A stretch of 64,000 nt of DNA. Source: Ignavibacteriaceae bacterium (GTDB lineage: Bacteria; Bacteroidota; Ignavibacteria; Ignavibacteriales; Ignavibacteriaceae). This document shows, piece by piece, positions 7,126 to 16,895 of the stretch (position 1 is the first letter of the stretch; the number at the start of each line of letters is the position of its first letter). The notes beneath the pieces are model-generated. The model worked only from the letters and a program-made list of their open reading frames with translations, was not told the DNA's origin and made no database searches. A program made the translations under genes and the position numbers. The DNA is taken from positions 62,001-126,000 of the forward strand of contig JALNZG010000001.1 of the NCBI GenBank assembly GCA_023229425.1, read 5' to 3'.

Positions 7126-10100
7126 ATGAAATTCAAAGATACAAGTTCCATCCGTAAAAATCTTTTTAGGATAATTCTGCTTCTTTTCGGAGCAATGTTA
7201 TCAATAGCAAGCTGCCAATCTCCAAACGAACCGACAATAGACCCGGGCCCAGTTGATGTTCAAGTTACTATGGCAATAGTTACGCCGCAAGGCGGGGAAG
7301 TGCTAAAGTCCGGAGACGTTTTTAAAATAGAATGGCAGAGCAATACATCTTCAAATGTATTGATTCAATATACAACCGGTGGAACTCAGTGGGATACGAT
7401 TTCTTCCGGTTATCCTAATACCGGTTCATTTTATTGGTCACCTATTCCAAATAAAACTTCAAATAATTGTAAAATAAAAATCACTACAAAAGATAGCCAG
7501 CCGATCTCTAAAGAGTCAAATATTTTCAGCATTGAAAAAGATTCGTCAATAAAAAAAATATCCTTGCTTTCTCCCAGCAATGGAGAAATTTTATTTGTCG
7601 ATTCAAGTTATACTATCGAATGGTTAAGTTCCGGTATTCAAGCACTCAGGATTGAATTGTCAACCAATAATGGACTTAATTGGAATACCATTTCCGCAAC
7701 AACTCCTGCTGACACTGGACAATTCAAATGGACAAAAATTCCTAATTTCGTTTCGAATACTTGTAAATTAAAATTAACAGATGTTTCTACCGATTCAATT
7801 TTTGCAATTACGAGCCAAAATTTTTCTATAAAAATTCCAACTTATATCACAATAAAATCGCCGAATGGTGGAGAAAATCTGCTCGGTGGAAGTGTCACCG
7901 GCATTAACTGGATTAGCTCTTCAGTTGAGAATGTAAAAATTGAATATACAACCGATAATGGTATAAATTGGAACACGATTATTAGCATTACTCCGAGCGA
8001 TGGCTATTATGAATGGTCGCCTGTACCAAGTGTCTCTTCAAATAATTGTAATATCAGAATTAGTGATGTAGCAAATAATTTAGCTTATGATGTCAGCGAT
8101 AATTTATTTTCAATTTTCCCGGAACAGACGCTTAAACTGACAAGTCCAAATGGGAGTGAAAAATTCTTTTCCGGTTCTGGCACTACAATTACCTGGATAA
8201 CAAATTCTGTTATTGTTAGTTCTGCAAACATGAAAACTGCTGAAGCCCAAATTACTGGTGAAGCAAATAAGAAATTTTCATCAGGCATTTCTGTTGCAAA
8301 AAAAAGGAAATCACTTTTAACATACGGAACAAAATCTCTTTCTTCAATCGCTAATGTAAAGCTAGAATATTCTTCCGACGGTGGCTCTACCTGGAACAGC
8401 ATAACAGCAAGCACTGCGAATAATGGCTCATATTATTGGCAGTCTATTCCGAACATAAATTCTTCATTGTGTCTCGTAAAAGTTAGTGATGCAGAGGATG
8501 GATCGCCGTTTGACGTATCAAACAATCCGTTTACCATTTTCAACAAAGTGGAAAAAACTGTTAGAGTTACTGTTCCAAATGGTGGTGAAATTTGGAATGC
8601 CGGAACTGCACAAAATATAACCTGGAATAGTTCAGGAGTCTCTTCCGTTAAGCTCGAATATACAACTAATAATGGGGTGAATTGGAATACGATTGACCAA
8701 AATACTCCGAGCGACGGATTTTTTGTTTGGAATTCAATACCGATGGTGGCTTCAACAAATTGTAAAATAAAAATTACCGATGCAGTAGATACAACAGCTT
8801 TCGATTTAAGCGATGAGGTTTTCACGATATCTCCGGAACCTTATATTAATGTCCTTACACCAAACGGAGGAGAGGCACTAACATTTGGAACGAGTCAAAA
8901 AATAACGTGGACATCGGCCAACATCAGAAAAGTTAAAATTGATTACACGATTAACAATGGAGCAGATTGGGTAGTAATCACAGATAGTATTGAATCAACC
9001 GGTTCATTCGATTGGGTGGTTCCAAGTGCAAATTCAAATCTGAGCCGGATAAGAATAAGTGATGCAGCAGACGGAGTACCATTTGATATATCAGATGCGG
9101 ATTTCACAATAAGTAATCAAATTAAAAAAGAGGTAAAAGTAAGTAGTCCAAACGGTGGAGAAATCTTATCTGCGGGTACGAGTCAAAACATTACTTGGCT
9201 GAGTAACGGAATAAGTAAAGTGAAAATAGAATATACTTCGGATAATGGAATAAAGTGGTCTGTAATTGTAGACAGTACCGAAGCGGATGGATCATATCAA
9301 TGGGCGCCCATACCGAACATCTCATCATCACAATGCAAAATTAAGATTACGGATAAAGACGGATCTACAAGTGATGCCAGTGACACAGCTTTTTCAATCA
9401 AACCGATTCAATCAGTAAAAGTTATTTATCCAAATAACGGAGAAGTCTTTACTGCCGGAGACCCGGTGGTTATTACCTGGGAATCAATTGGAATAGAGAA
9501 TGTAGGAATAGACTATACGGTTAACAACGGATTAAAGGAAGAAGATTGGTTTGAGTTGGTAAGCAGCACACCAAGTGATGGAGAATATAAAACGGGATTT
9601 TCAATTCCTTCTAATCAGTACCGTATCAGAATAAAAGATGTCTCGGATGGAACTCCGATGGATGCTTGTGATGGTACTTTTACCGTTCTTCCACAGCCGA
9701 CGGTTACGGTAACAGCGCCGAATGGCGGGGAGAATTTGGTAAGCGGGAATAAAACAAATATTACCTGGGTTTCAACTAACATAGATTCAGTAAAGATAGA
9801 ATACACAACCAATAACGGTGCAAGCTGGGTTGATGTAGCGGCATCAACACCATCTGACGGACTGTATGAATGGTCGGTATCGGCAGTTTCATCTGCGTTG
9901 TGCAAGATAAGAATAAGTGATGCAAAAGATAATGCACCGTCTGATCTGTCAGATAATAATTTTAAAATCAGTCAAAGCCAGTTGAAGAAAGTTACCATCA
10001 CTTCACCAAACGGCGGAGAGAAATGGGAGGCGGGTTCATCACAAAACATCACCTGGACAAGCGATGCTGTTGATTCAGTCAAGATAGAATATACGATAGA

Positions 10101-13100
10101 TAACGGAGTAAATTGGACAACATTAACAGCAACAACACCAAGTACAGGATTTTACAATTGGAATCCAATCCCTAAAACCCCGTCAACAAATTGTAAAATA
10201 AGAATAACGGACGTCGGAAATCTCTATTCTGATATGAGTGATGTTGTCTTTTCGATTATTCCGGAGACCAACATTAATGTTCTTTCACCGAACGGAGGAG
10301 AAACATTAACGCTTGGATCAAGTCAAAAGATAACCTGGACTTCGGCGAACATCAGAAAAGTGAAGATAGATTACTCTATAAATAATGGAGCCGATTGGGT
10401 AGTTATCACAGATAGTATTGAATCAACCGGTGCATATGATTGGACTGTTCCGAATGCAAACTCAAGTCTTGGCCGGATAAGAATAAGCGATGCAACGGAC
10501 GGAGTACCGTTTGATATATCGGATGCGGATTTTACGATAAGTAATCAAGTTAAAAAAGAAATAAGAGTAAGTAGTCCAAACGGTGGAGATATTTTATCTG
10601 CAGGCACGAGTCAAGATATAACCTGGACGAGCAACGGAATAAGTAAAGTAAAAATAGAATATACTACGGATAATGGAATTAAGTGGTCTGTAATTGTAGA
10701 CAGCACCGAAGCAGACGGTTCATATCAATGGGCGCCGGTACCGAATATCTCATCATCACAATGTAAAATTAAAATTACAGATAAAGACGGCATCACGAGT
10801 GATGTAAGTGATGCAGTCTTTTCAATCAAACCGATTCAGTCAGTAAAAGTTACCTATCCGAATAACGGAGAAGTATTCACTGCGGGAGACCCGGTATTCA
10901 TCACCTGGGAATCGGTTGGAATTGAGAATGTAGGAATAGACTATACGGTTAACAACGGATTGAAGGAAGAAGATTGGTTTGAATTGGTAAGCAGCACACC
11001 AAGTGATGGAGAATATCAAACGGGATTTTCAATTCCTTCAAACGTCTACCGAATAAGAATAAAAGATGTTTCAGACGGCACACCGATGGATGCTTGTGAT
11101 GGAACTTTTACCGTTCTTCCACAGCCGACGGTTACCGTAACAGCGCCAAATGGCGGAGAGAATTTGGTAAGCGGGAATAAAACAAATATTACCTGGGTTT
11201 CAACATACATAGATTCAGTAAAGATAGAATACACAACCAATAACGGTGCAGGCTGGGTTGATGTAGCGGCATCAACGCCGTCTGATGGTCTGTATGAATG
11301 GTCAGTACCGGTAGTATCTTCTGCCTTGTGTAAAATAAGAATAAGTGATGCAAATGATAATGCACCTTCCGATCTATCGAATGACAATTTCAAAATAAGT
11401 CAAAGCCAGCAGAGAGTTACTATCACTTCACCAAACGGCGGTGAAAAATGGGAAGCAGGTTCTTCTCAAAATGTCACATGGACGAGCGATGCAGTCCAAA
11501 CCGTTAAGATAGAATATACAATAGATAACGGAGTAAATTGGACTACGTTAATAGCCTCCACACCAAGTACGGGATTTTACAATTGGAATCCAATCCCCAA
11601 AAACCCATCATCAAATTGTAAAATAAGAATTACAGATGTTGCAAATCTCTATTCTGATATGAGTGACGAAGTTTTTTCAGTTACTCCAGAAGCCGATATC
11701 AATGTTCTATCACCAAACGGAGGAGAGACACTAACGTTTGGAACGAGTCAAAAAATAACGTGGACTTCGACAAACATCAGAAAAGTTAAAATAGATTACA
11801 CGATAAACAATGGAGCCGAGTGGGTAGTTATCACCGACAGCTTAGAATCCACAGGAACATACGATTGGACAGTTCCGAACGTAAATTCAAATCTCTGCGG
11901 CATAAGAGTCAGTGATGCATCAGACGGAGTACCGTTTGATCTATCGGATGCAGATTTTGTGATAAGTAATCAAATTAAAAAAGAAGTTAGCGTTTTAAGT
12001 CCGAACGGCGGAGAAGTCTTTTCAGCAGGCACCACACAAGATATTGTTTGGACGAGTAACGGAATAAGTAAAGTAAAAATTGAATACACAACGGACAATG
12101 GAATAAAGTGGTCGGTAATGATAGACAGCACCGAAGGGGACGGTTCATATCAATGGTCACCTGTTCCGAATATCTCATCATCACAATGCAAAATTAAAAT
12201 TACTGATAAAGACGGAACAACAAGCGATGTTAGCGATGCTGTTTTTTCAATCAAACCGATTCAATCTGTAAAAGTTCTCTATCCGAACAACGGAGAAGTA
12301 TTTACCGCGGGTGAATCTTTAATTATCAAATGGGAATCTACGGGGATAGAAAATGTGGGGATTGAATATACAATTAATAACGGGTTGCATGAGGAAGATT
12401 GGTTTGAGTTAGTTGGCAGCACACCGAGTGACGGAGAATATGAAACAGGTTTATCAATTCCCTCAAATCTCTATCGCCTTAGAATAAAAGATAAATCTGA
12501 CGGCACCCCGATGGATGCTTCTGACGGTACTTTTACAGTTCTCCCTCAGCCGACAGTTACCGTAACAGCACCGAATGGTGGAGAAAATTTAGTGAGCGGT
12601 AACAAAACAAACGTAACCTGGGTATCTACATACATAGATTCAGTAAAGATAGAATACACAACCAATAACGGTGCAAGTTGGGTTGATGTAGCGGTATCAA
12701 CGCCGTCTGATGGTCTGTATGAATGGTCAGTGCCGGTGGTTTTATCTTCGTTGTGCAAGATAAGAATAAGTGATGCAAAAGATAATACTCCTTCTGATCT
12801 ATCGAATGACAATTTCAAAATAAGTCAAAGCCAGCAGCAGAGTGTTACAATCACTTCACCAAACGGCGGAGAGAAATGGGAAGCAGGTTCTTCTCATAAT
12901 ATCACGTGGATCAGTGACGCGGTTCAAACAGTTAAGATAGAATATACAATTGATAACGGAGTAAATTGGACAACGTTAATAGCTTCGACACAAAGTACAG
13001 GCTTTTACAATTGGAATCCAATCCCCAAAACCCCTTCATCAAATTGTAAAATAAGAATTACGGATGTTGCAAATCTCTCTTCTGATATGAGTGACGAAGT

Positions 13101-13980
13101 TTTTTCAATTACTCCAGAAGCTTATATTAATGTCCTTTCACCTAATGGTGGAGAAAATTGGCTAAGCGGAAATCAATATGAAATTCGTTGGAGTTCCGTG
13201 AGTGTTGCCGACGTTAATATAGATTATTCAATTAACAATGGAGCTACTTGGTTATCGATCGCCATAAATACTCCGAGCGATGGTTCGTATTTCTGGACTG
13301 CCGCAGACGAAAATACTGAACAATGCAGAATAAGAATTAGCGATGTTATAGATGGAGTTCCATTTGATACTTCTGATGTCAATTTCTCAATTTATAAAAA
13401 CAAACTATTACGATTAGTATTCCCGAACGGCGGAGAACAAATAGTCTCAATTCCGGAACAACCTGATACAAATATCAGGTGGACTTCTGTAAATATCGCA
13501 AAAGTTGGAATAAAGTACTCGTTGGACAATGGATATTCATGGAAGCAATTAGTTGATTCCACTAATTCAACAGGTTCATTCAGATGGAAGATTCCGACAA
13601 CAGATACTTCTTCATTAATGAGGATAATGGTTTACGATATTTCTGATTTAGCGATTAATGACATGAGCGATTCTTATTTCTTTTTGAATACTAACATTCC
13701 AATCACTAATGTTCGGATTGATAATCCGCGAGCTAATGAAAAATCGTCTTCCGAAAAAATAATCTCCTGGGAAGGTTCGGCTCAACTTAAACGGGTTAAA
13801 TTGGAATATTCGTTGGATAACGGGAAAAGTTGGATTCTGATTGAAGATAATTATTCAAGTATCACAGGGTCAAATAAATTTATGTGGAAAAACTCTTCAA
13901 ACGTTGACGTGAATAAAATTATTGTTAAGATTAGCGATAAAGGATCGAATTTTTACAAAACCGCGATACCAAAACAATAG
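7126..13980 (+). CDS. Giant surface lipoprotein with 23 Ig-like NGGE modules
   Basis: 2284 residues. The N-terminus has a basic start, a hydrophobic stretch and the lipobox LSIASC, so Cys30 should be lipidated. The rest is 23 modules of about 90-95 residues, each opening with (S/T)PNGGE, then an ..ITW motif, a VKIEYTxNNGxxW strand, S..DG.Y.W and CKIRI(T/S)D. This matches the Kre9/KNH-like (Ser-Thr-rich GPI-anchored membrane family) Ig fold seen in many bacterial surface proteins. Modules 6-10, 11-15 and 16-20 are three copies of one five-module block. Module 4 carries an extra segment of roughly 50 residues around 8215-8345. There is no T9SS sorting domain, unlike most large exported proteins nearby, so lipid anchoring is the likely surface attachment. 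Role is probably adhesive or structural; no enzymatic domain seen. Confidence 0.85.
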   Translation: MKFKDTSSIRKNLFRIILLLFGAMLSIASCQSPNEPTIDPGPVDVQVTMAIVTPQGGEVLKSGDVFKIEWQSNTSSNVLIQYTTGGTQWDTISSGYPNTGSFYWSPIPNKTSNNCKIKITTKDSQPISKESNIFSIEKDSSIKKISLLSPSNGEILFVDSSYTIEWLSSGIQALRIELSTNNGLNWNTISATTPADTGQFKWTKIPNFVSNTCKLKLTDVSTDSIFAITSQNFSIKIPTYITIKSPNGGENLLGGSVTGINWISSSVENVKIEYTTDNGINWNTIISITPSDGYYEWSPVPSVSSNNCNIRISDVANNLAYDVSDNLFSIFPEQTLKLTSPNGSEKFFSGSGTTITWITNSVIVSSANMKTAEAQITGEANKKFSSGISVAKKRKSLLTYGTKSLSSIANVKLEYSSDGGSTWNSITASTANNGSYYWQSIPNINSSLCLVKVSDAEDGSPFDVSNNPFTIFNKVEKTVRVTVPNGGEIWNAGTAQNITWNSSGVSSVKLEYTTNNGVNWNTIDQNTPSDGFFVWNSIPMVASTNCKIKITDAVDTTAFDLSDEVFTISPEPYINVLTPNGGEALTFGTSQKITWTSANIRKVKIDYTINNGADWVVITDSIESTGSFDWVVPSANSNLSRIRISDAADGVPFDISDADFTISNQIKKEVKVSSPNGGEILSAGTSQNITWLSNGISKVKIEYTSDNGIKWSVIVDSTEADGSYQWAPIPNISSSQCKIKITDKDGSTSDASDTAFSIKPIQSVKVIYPNNGEVFTAGDPVVITWESIGIENVGIDYTVNNGLKEEDWFELVSSTPSDGEYKTGFSIPSNQYRIRIKDVSDGTPMDACDGTFTVLPQPTVTVTAPNGGENLVSGNKTNITWVSTNIDSVKIEYTTNNGASWVDVAASTPSDGLYEWSVSAVSSALCKIRISDAKDNAPSDLSDNNFKISQSQLKKVTITSPNGGEKWEAGSSQNITWTSDAVDSVKIEYTIDNGVNWTTLTATTPSTGFYNWNPIPKTPSTNCKIRITDVGNLYSDMSDVVFSIIPETNINVLSPNGGETLTLGSSQKITWTSANIRKVKIDYSINNGADWVVITDSIESTGAYDWTVPNANSSLGRIRISDATDGVPFDISDADFTISNQVKKEIRVSSPNGGDILSAGTSQDITWTSNGISKVKIEYTTDNGIKWSVIVDSTEADGSYQWAPVPNISSSQCKIKITDKDGITSDVSDAVFSIKPIQSVKVTYPNNGEVFTAGDPVFITWESVGIENVGIDYTVNNGLKEEDWFELVSSTPSDGEYQTGFSIPSNVYRIRIKDVSDGTPMDACDGTFTVLPQPTVTVTAPNGGENLVSGNKTNITWVSTYIDSVKIEYTTNNGAGWVDVAASTPSDGLYEWSVPVVSSALCKIRISDANDNAPSDLSNDNFKISQSQQRVTITSPNGGEKWEAGSSQNVTWTSDAVQTVKIEYTIDNGVNWTTLIASTPSTGFYNWNPIPKNPSSNCKIRITDVANLYSDMSDEVFSVTPEADINVLSPNGGETLTFGTSQKITWTSTNIRKVKIDYTINNGAEWVVITDSLESTGTYDWTVPNVNSNLCGIRVSDASDGVPFDLSDADFVISNQIKKEVSVLSPNGGEVFSAGTTQDIVWTSNGISKVKIEYTTDNGIKWSVMIDSTEGDGSYQWSPVPNISSSQCKIKITDKDGTTSDVSDAVFSIKPIQSVKVLYPNNGEVFTAGESLIIKWESTGIENVGIEYTINNGLHEEDWFELVGSTPSDGEYETGLSIPSNLYRLRIKDKSDGTPMDASDGTFTVLPQPTVTVTAPNGGENLVSGNKTNVTWVSTYIDSVKIEYTTNNGASWVDVAVSTPSDGLYEWSVPVVLSSLCKIRISDAKDNTPSDLSNDNFKISQSQQQSVTITSPNGGEKWEAGSSHNITWISDAVQTVKIEYTIDNGVNWTTLIASTQSTGFYNWNPIPKTPSSNCKIRITDVANLSSDMSDEVFSITPEAYINVLSPNGGENWLSGNQYEIRWSSVSVADVNIDYSINNGATWLSIAINTPSDGSYFWTAADENTEQCRIRISDVIDGVPFDTSDVNFSIYKNKLLRLVFPNGGEQIVSIPEQPDTNIRWTSVNIAKVGIKYSLDNGYSWKQLVDSTNSTGSFRWKIPTTDTSSLMRIMVYDISDLAINDMSDSYFFLNTNIPITNVRIDNPRANEKSSSEKIISWEGSAQLKRVKLEYSLDNGKSWILIEDNYSSITGSNKFMWKNSSNVDVNKIIVKISDKGSNFYKTAIPKQ
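8858..13138 (+). repeat. Three tandem 1.43-kb super-repeats inside the lipoprotein gene
   Basis: Using the same CACC position in the PNGGE codons as a marker, unit starts fall at 8858, 10286 and 11711 and the run ends at 13138. Spacings are 1428, 1425 and 1428 bp, i.e. 475-476 codons and five Ig modules each. Long stretches are nearly identical between units at DNA level, for example the AGCGGGAATAAAACAAATA part of the fourth module. This points to recent tandem duplication or ongoing conversion. Confidence 0.9.
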
Positions 13981-14003
13981 GGATGGTATAATCTTTAAGA
14001 TTT

Positions 14004-14777
14004 TCAGGAAAAATAGTGAAGTAATATTGCAGATGCCGAAGCAACGTTCAGTGATTCGGCATTTCCTTCCTGCCTTCCCGTCGGGCAGGTTTTAGGGATC
14101 GTAATTTTGTAATCGGAAACATTTAACAATTCTTGAGAAGGTCCATCTGCCTCATTACTGAAGCAAAGAACGAGTTTTTCTAGTTTTTCAAGTTCGGAAA
14201 AATCTTTCCCATCTAAATCGCTGCAGAGAATTTCAAATCCAAGTTTTTTTAAGTTGATAAGAAATGGAAGTTCAACATTTTCCGAAACGGAAACGTGAAA
14301 GAGCGAACCCATACTTGCTCTTATAACTTTTGGGTTAAAAAGTTCCACACAATTTTTACTTAATAAAATTTGTGAGTAACCGAACCAATCGCACGTGCGG
14401 ATAATGGTGCCAAGGTTTCCAGGATCGGTAATATTTTCTAAATAAATAATTTTCCGGGAAACTAATTTCGGTTGTTCGTCATTGATTGGGAATTGAAAGA
14501 CGGCTGCAATTCCTTGCGGCTGTTGAGTATCACAGATACGGTTAAAATCACCCGTTCGGATTACTTCAACTTGAAAATTTCTTAGAGAAGAAAAAACAAA
14601 CTCTTCATTTTTTTCTTTAAATTCATTTGTAATAAAAATTATTTCACAACGATAACGGATTTGCCCGAGGCCTTCTTCAACAAGTTTTTTCCCTTCGGCA
14701 AAAAATTTCTTTTCTTCCCTTCGGAATTTTTTTTGCAAAAGGGAACTATAATATTTTAATTTCGATTGGGAGATCAC
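14004..14777 (-). CDS. TrmH/SpoU family RNA 2'-O-ribose methyltransferase
   Basis: 257 residues. An N-terminal RNA-binding substrate domain (about 1-95) is followed by a SPOUT knot fold with the three SpoU motifs: DPGNLGTIIRTCDWFG, NPKVIRASMGSLFHV and NAESLNVASASAILLHYF at the C-terminus. It would methylate a ribose 2'-OH of rRNA or tRNA; the exact target is unknown. Between the second part of the cofactor site (KLVLCFSNEADGPS) and motif 3 the reading frame holds an extra segment CPTGRQEG, encoded by a GC-rich palindrome (14069-14089). It overlaps the DUF971 gene upstream by 4 bp. Convergent with the lipoprotein gene, 23 bp away. Confidence 0.88.
   Translation of the reverse strand: MISQSKLKYYSSLLQKKFRREEKKFFAEGKKLVEEGLGQIRYRCEIIFITNEFKEKNEEFVFSSLRNFQVEVIRTGDFNRICDTQQPQGIAAVFQFPINDEQPKLVSRKIIYLENITDPGNLGTIIRTCDWFGYSQILLSKNCVELFNPKVIRASMGSLFHVSVSENVELPFLINLKKLGFEILCSDLDGKDFSELEKLEKLVLCFSNEADGPSQELLNVSDYKITIPKTCPTGRQEGNAESLNVASASAILLHYFS
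14069..14089. repeat. Short palindromic repeat inserted in the RNA methylase gene
   Basis: A 21-bp near-palindrome running from CCTGCC to GGCAGG with TTCCCGTCG between sits in frame inside the coding sequence and is translated on the reverse strand as PTGRQEG. The same peptide is, from memory, a recurrent oddity in translated genes of Bacteroidota-like and candidate-phylum genomes, which suggests a mobile palindromic repeat tolerated in coding regions. Confidence 0.6.
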
Positions 14778-15112
14778 AGCAACGGCTCATACTTTTGTTT
14801 GCCTTCATGGGATTGATCAGCGGCAAGTGTTTTCAAATATTCCCATGTATAAATTCCGGTATCGTGTCCGTCTTTCCACCAGATTTGAATTGCGTATTCG
14901 CCAACCATTTTCAAATTTTTTACGGTGTACATATCAGGATGTGCAATGGGTAATTTAGGAGGGCGATAGCTATGCAGAAGAATGGTTTCTCCTTTGCATC
15001 CGGCGCACGGACATTCTTCACGCAAATACCGTAGGGCAATTCTGTTTTCTTCAGAATTGTTCCAATGGAGAGTAATAGTCTCTTTTTCAACTTTAATTGA
15101 TGCCGGTTTCAT
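14774..15112 (-). CDS. DUF971 (gamma-butyrobetaine hydroxylase-like N-terminal domain) protein
   Basis: 112 residues, a stand-alone DUF971 domain. It shows LHWNNSEENRIALRYLREECPCAGCKGE (CPCAxC cysteine cluster near residue 34) and MVGEYAIQIWWKDGHDTGIYTWEYLKTL, the family's closing signature. Related domains bind zinc, and some members have been linked to iron-sulfur protein maturation, but no function can be fixed from sequence. It overlaps the start of the SpoU methylase gene by 4 bp and is divergent from the CorC-like gene. Confidence 0.85.
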   Translation of the reverse strand: MKPASIKVEKETITLHWNNSEENRIALRYLREECPCAGCKGETILLHSYRPPKLPIAHPDMYTVKNLKMVGEYAIQIWWKDGHDTGIYTWEYLKTLAADQSHEGKQKYEPLL

Positions 15113-15238
15113 AATTTTATCTTTTTTATGTGAGAAAATAACAATAGTTCGGCAATTATTTGCCCCAAGATTTTAAAGCGAAGGTTTTGATTCTTATTTT
15201 TGCTAATAAAATTTGCAAAGGATGAGTTAATAATTATT

Positions 15239-16510
15239 ATGATTGGTTTTTTAATTCTGATAATATTTTTTTTAGCGGCTTTACTAACAGCATCGGGAGC
15301 CGCCGTTATTAGCTATAACGAAGATGAAAACGGAAGCAGTAAAACAAGCAAGAAAATTAAAGCGCTTCAGCAAAATATTGATCATGTCTATGGTTTAATT
15401 GAAGTTGCAGCTTCGTTTAGTTTGCTTATGATCTCTTTTCTTCTGTTTTTTTATATTGATGCCGTAGTTGATGCTTCATTTGTTTCATTTGTAACATCAA
15501 TAAAGATCAGTTTAATCCTTGTAAGTCTGCTGCTGTTGGCATTATGCCATTGGATTTTTGTTATTCTCGTTCCAAAAGCCGTCGGCGCTAAATATGCCGA
15601 GAAGATAGCTCCGAATATTGTTTCGATATTAACTGTAATCCTAAAACTGTTTAAAATTCCAATTAAAATCCTTCTCTTTCTCACTGATGCAATTCTGCTT
15701 CCACTCAAAACAAAAGGACGATTTTCTCACGGACATGCTTCTGAAGATGAAATTCGGGTCATTATTTCCGAGGGAGTAAAATCAGGCGCAATTGATGAAG
15801 CTGAACATCAAATAATTGAAAATGTTTTTGAGTTTACTGATCTAAAAGCAAACGAAGTGATGATCCCCAGAACAGAAATGGTTGCGATAGAATTGACGGA
15901 TGACGATGAATCTATGGTTAAAGAAATTATGCAGACCGGACATTCATTGGTTCCCATTTACCAGGATTCGTTGGATAATATTATCGGGATTATCCACATA
16001 AAAGATTTAATGCGGTCTTTAGTTGAAAAGAAAAACATAGTAATAAAAAGTTTGATCCGTCCCGTTTATTTTGTTCCTGAAACCAAACTGATTTCTGAAA
16101 TAATGAAAGAAATGCAAAAAAGAAGTGAACGGATATCAATTGTAACAGACGAATATGGAGGAACCGAAGGGGTGCTGACAATTGAAGATATTCTCAGTGA
16201 AATTGTTGGTGATATTTCGAGTGAGGGGAAAAATATCTCCGACGAATATTCCAAGTTGCCGGACGGAAACTTCTTAGTTTTAGGGGCAATTTCCGTTGAA
16301 GATTTTAACGAAATTTTCAACCAAACTTTGACTTATTCGGATGAATACACCACCATTGCGGGATTTGTGGCTTTTCAAACAGGAAAAATCTTGAACATCG
16401 GAGAAATCTACCAGCATCGAGACGTTACTTTCGAATTGATAAAAAAAGTAAAACAGAAGATGGTGCAGTTCAAAATATCAATTCTTAAGGGTGAGGAGGA
16501 AGAGAAGTAA
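15239..16510 (+). CDS. CorC/HlyC-type CNNM-CBS membrane protein
   Basis: About 423 residues from the ATG at 15239; an in-frame TTG at 15200 would add 13 residues, but the ATG places a hydrophobic segment right at the N-terminus, as is usual. Order of domains: CNNM/DUF21 membrane domain with about four hydrophobic segments (to about residue 155), a cytoplasmic linker with GHASEDEIRVIISEGVKSGAIDEAE, two CBS domains (VMIPRTEMVAIEL ... ISIVTDEYGGTEGVLTIEDILSEIVGDI), and a C-terminal transporter-associated CorC_HlyC domain. Family members are implicated in magnesium/cobalt export or tolerance. It stands alone, followed by a tRNA gene. Confidence 0.9.
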   Translation: MIGFLILIIFFLAALLTASGAAVISYNEDENGSSKTSKKIKALQQNIDHVYGLIEVAASFSLLMISFLLFFYIDAVVDASFVSFVTSIKISLILVSLLLLALCHWIFVILVPKAVGAKYAEKIAPNIVSILTVILKLFKIPIKILLFLTDAILLPLKTKGRFSHGHASEDEIRVIISEGVKSGAIDEAEHQIIENVFEFTDLKANEVMIPRTEMVAIELTDDDESMVKEIMQTGHSLVPIYQDSLDNIIGIIHIKDLMRSLVEKKNIVIKSLIRPVYFVPETKLISEIMKEMQKRSERISIVTDEYGGTEGVLTIEDILSEIVGDISSEGKNISDEYSKLPDGNFLVLGAISVEDFNEIFNQTLTYSDEYTTIAGFVAFQTGKILNIGEIYQHRDVTFELIKKVKQKMVQFKISILKGEEEEK

Positions 16511-16566
16511 GCAAATATATTTGGAAGGCAGCCGAAATACCCTTAATTTTAAGTCCTAAATTAACT

Positions 16567-16639
16567 GCTGGTGTAGCTCAATTGGCAGAGCAGCTGATTT
16601 GTAATCAGCAGGTTGCGGGTTCGAGTCCCATCACCAGCT
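16567..16639 (+). tRNA. tRNA-Thr (anticodon UGU)
   Basis: 73-nt cloverleaf. The acceptor stem GCTGGTG pairs with CACCAGC. D-arm TAGCTCAATTGGCAGAGCA, anticodon arm CTGATTTGTAATCAG with anticodon TGT, and T-arm with GGTTCGAGTCC are all present. Discriminator base is T and no CCA is encoded, so CCA must be added enzymatically. A terminator follows at once. Confidence 0.96.
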
Positions 16640-16640
16640 C

Positions 16641-16670
16641 AAAAAAAAGGATGTGAAAACATCCTTTTTT
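16641..16670 (+). terminator. Rho-independent terminator after tRNA-Thr
   Basis: AAAAAAGGATGT, loop GAAA, ACATCCTTTTTT: a 12-bp stem ending in a T run, two bases past the tRNA. Confidence 0.9.
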
Positions 16671-16679
16671 GCATTTAAA

Positions 16680-16895
16680 TAAATAATTGCTTGACGGGTT
16701 AATAATAGAGAGATTCTATACCCCAGTCAAATATTACTTTAGAGCCACCAACTTTTTCGCCCTATTAATTCTTTTGTTTGATAACCCGCCAAAATTAATA
16801 AAGTTGTTCCATAAATAAGCTTACGAAACAGCCAAATTTGATCATGCAATTTCATTAAACCTTCAACGCTAATTGTAATACTTTCAGCATTACAA
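16680..16895. other. Intergenic stretch without a clear gene
   Basis: No convincing coding region. It holds an 11-bp inverted pair, TTGACGGGTTA at 16690-16700 and TAACCCGCCAA at 16781-16791 (one mismatch), and a hairpin with a 9-bp stem AATTGTAAT/ATTACAATT at about 16871-16897 just past the stop of the small ORF on the reverse strand. The hairpin has no T run on that strand, so it is only a weak terminator candidate. Confidence 0.4.

Noticed and set aside
16690..16791. An 11-bp inverted pair that could mark a small mobile element
   Set aside because: Only about 100 bp, one mismatch, no target duplication and no second copy found; too weak to call an element.
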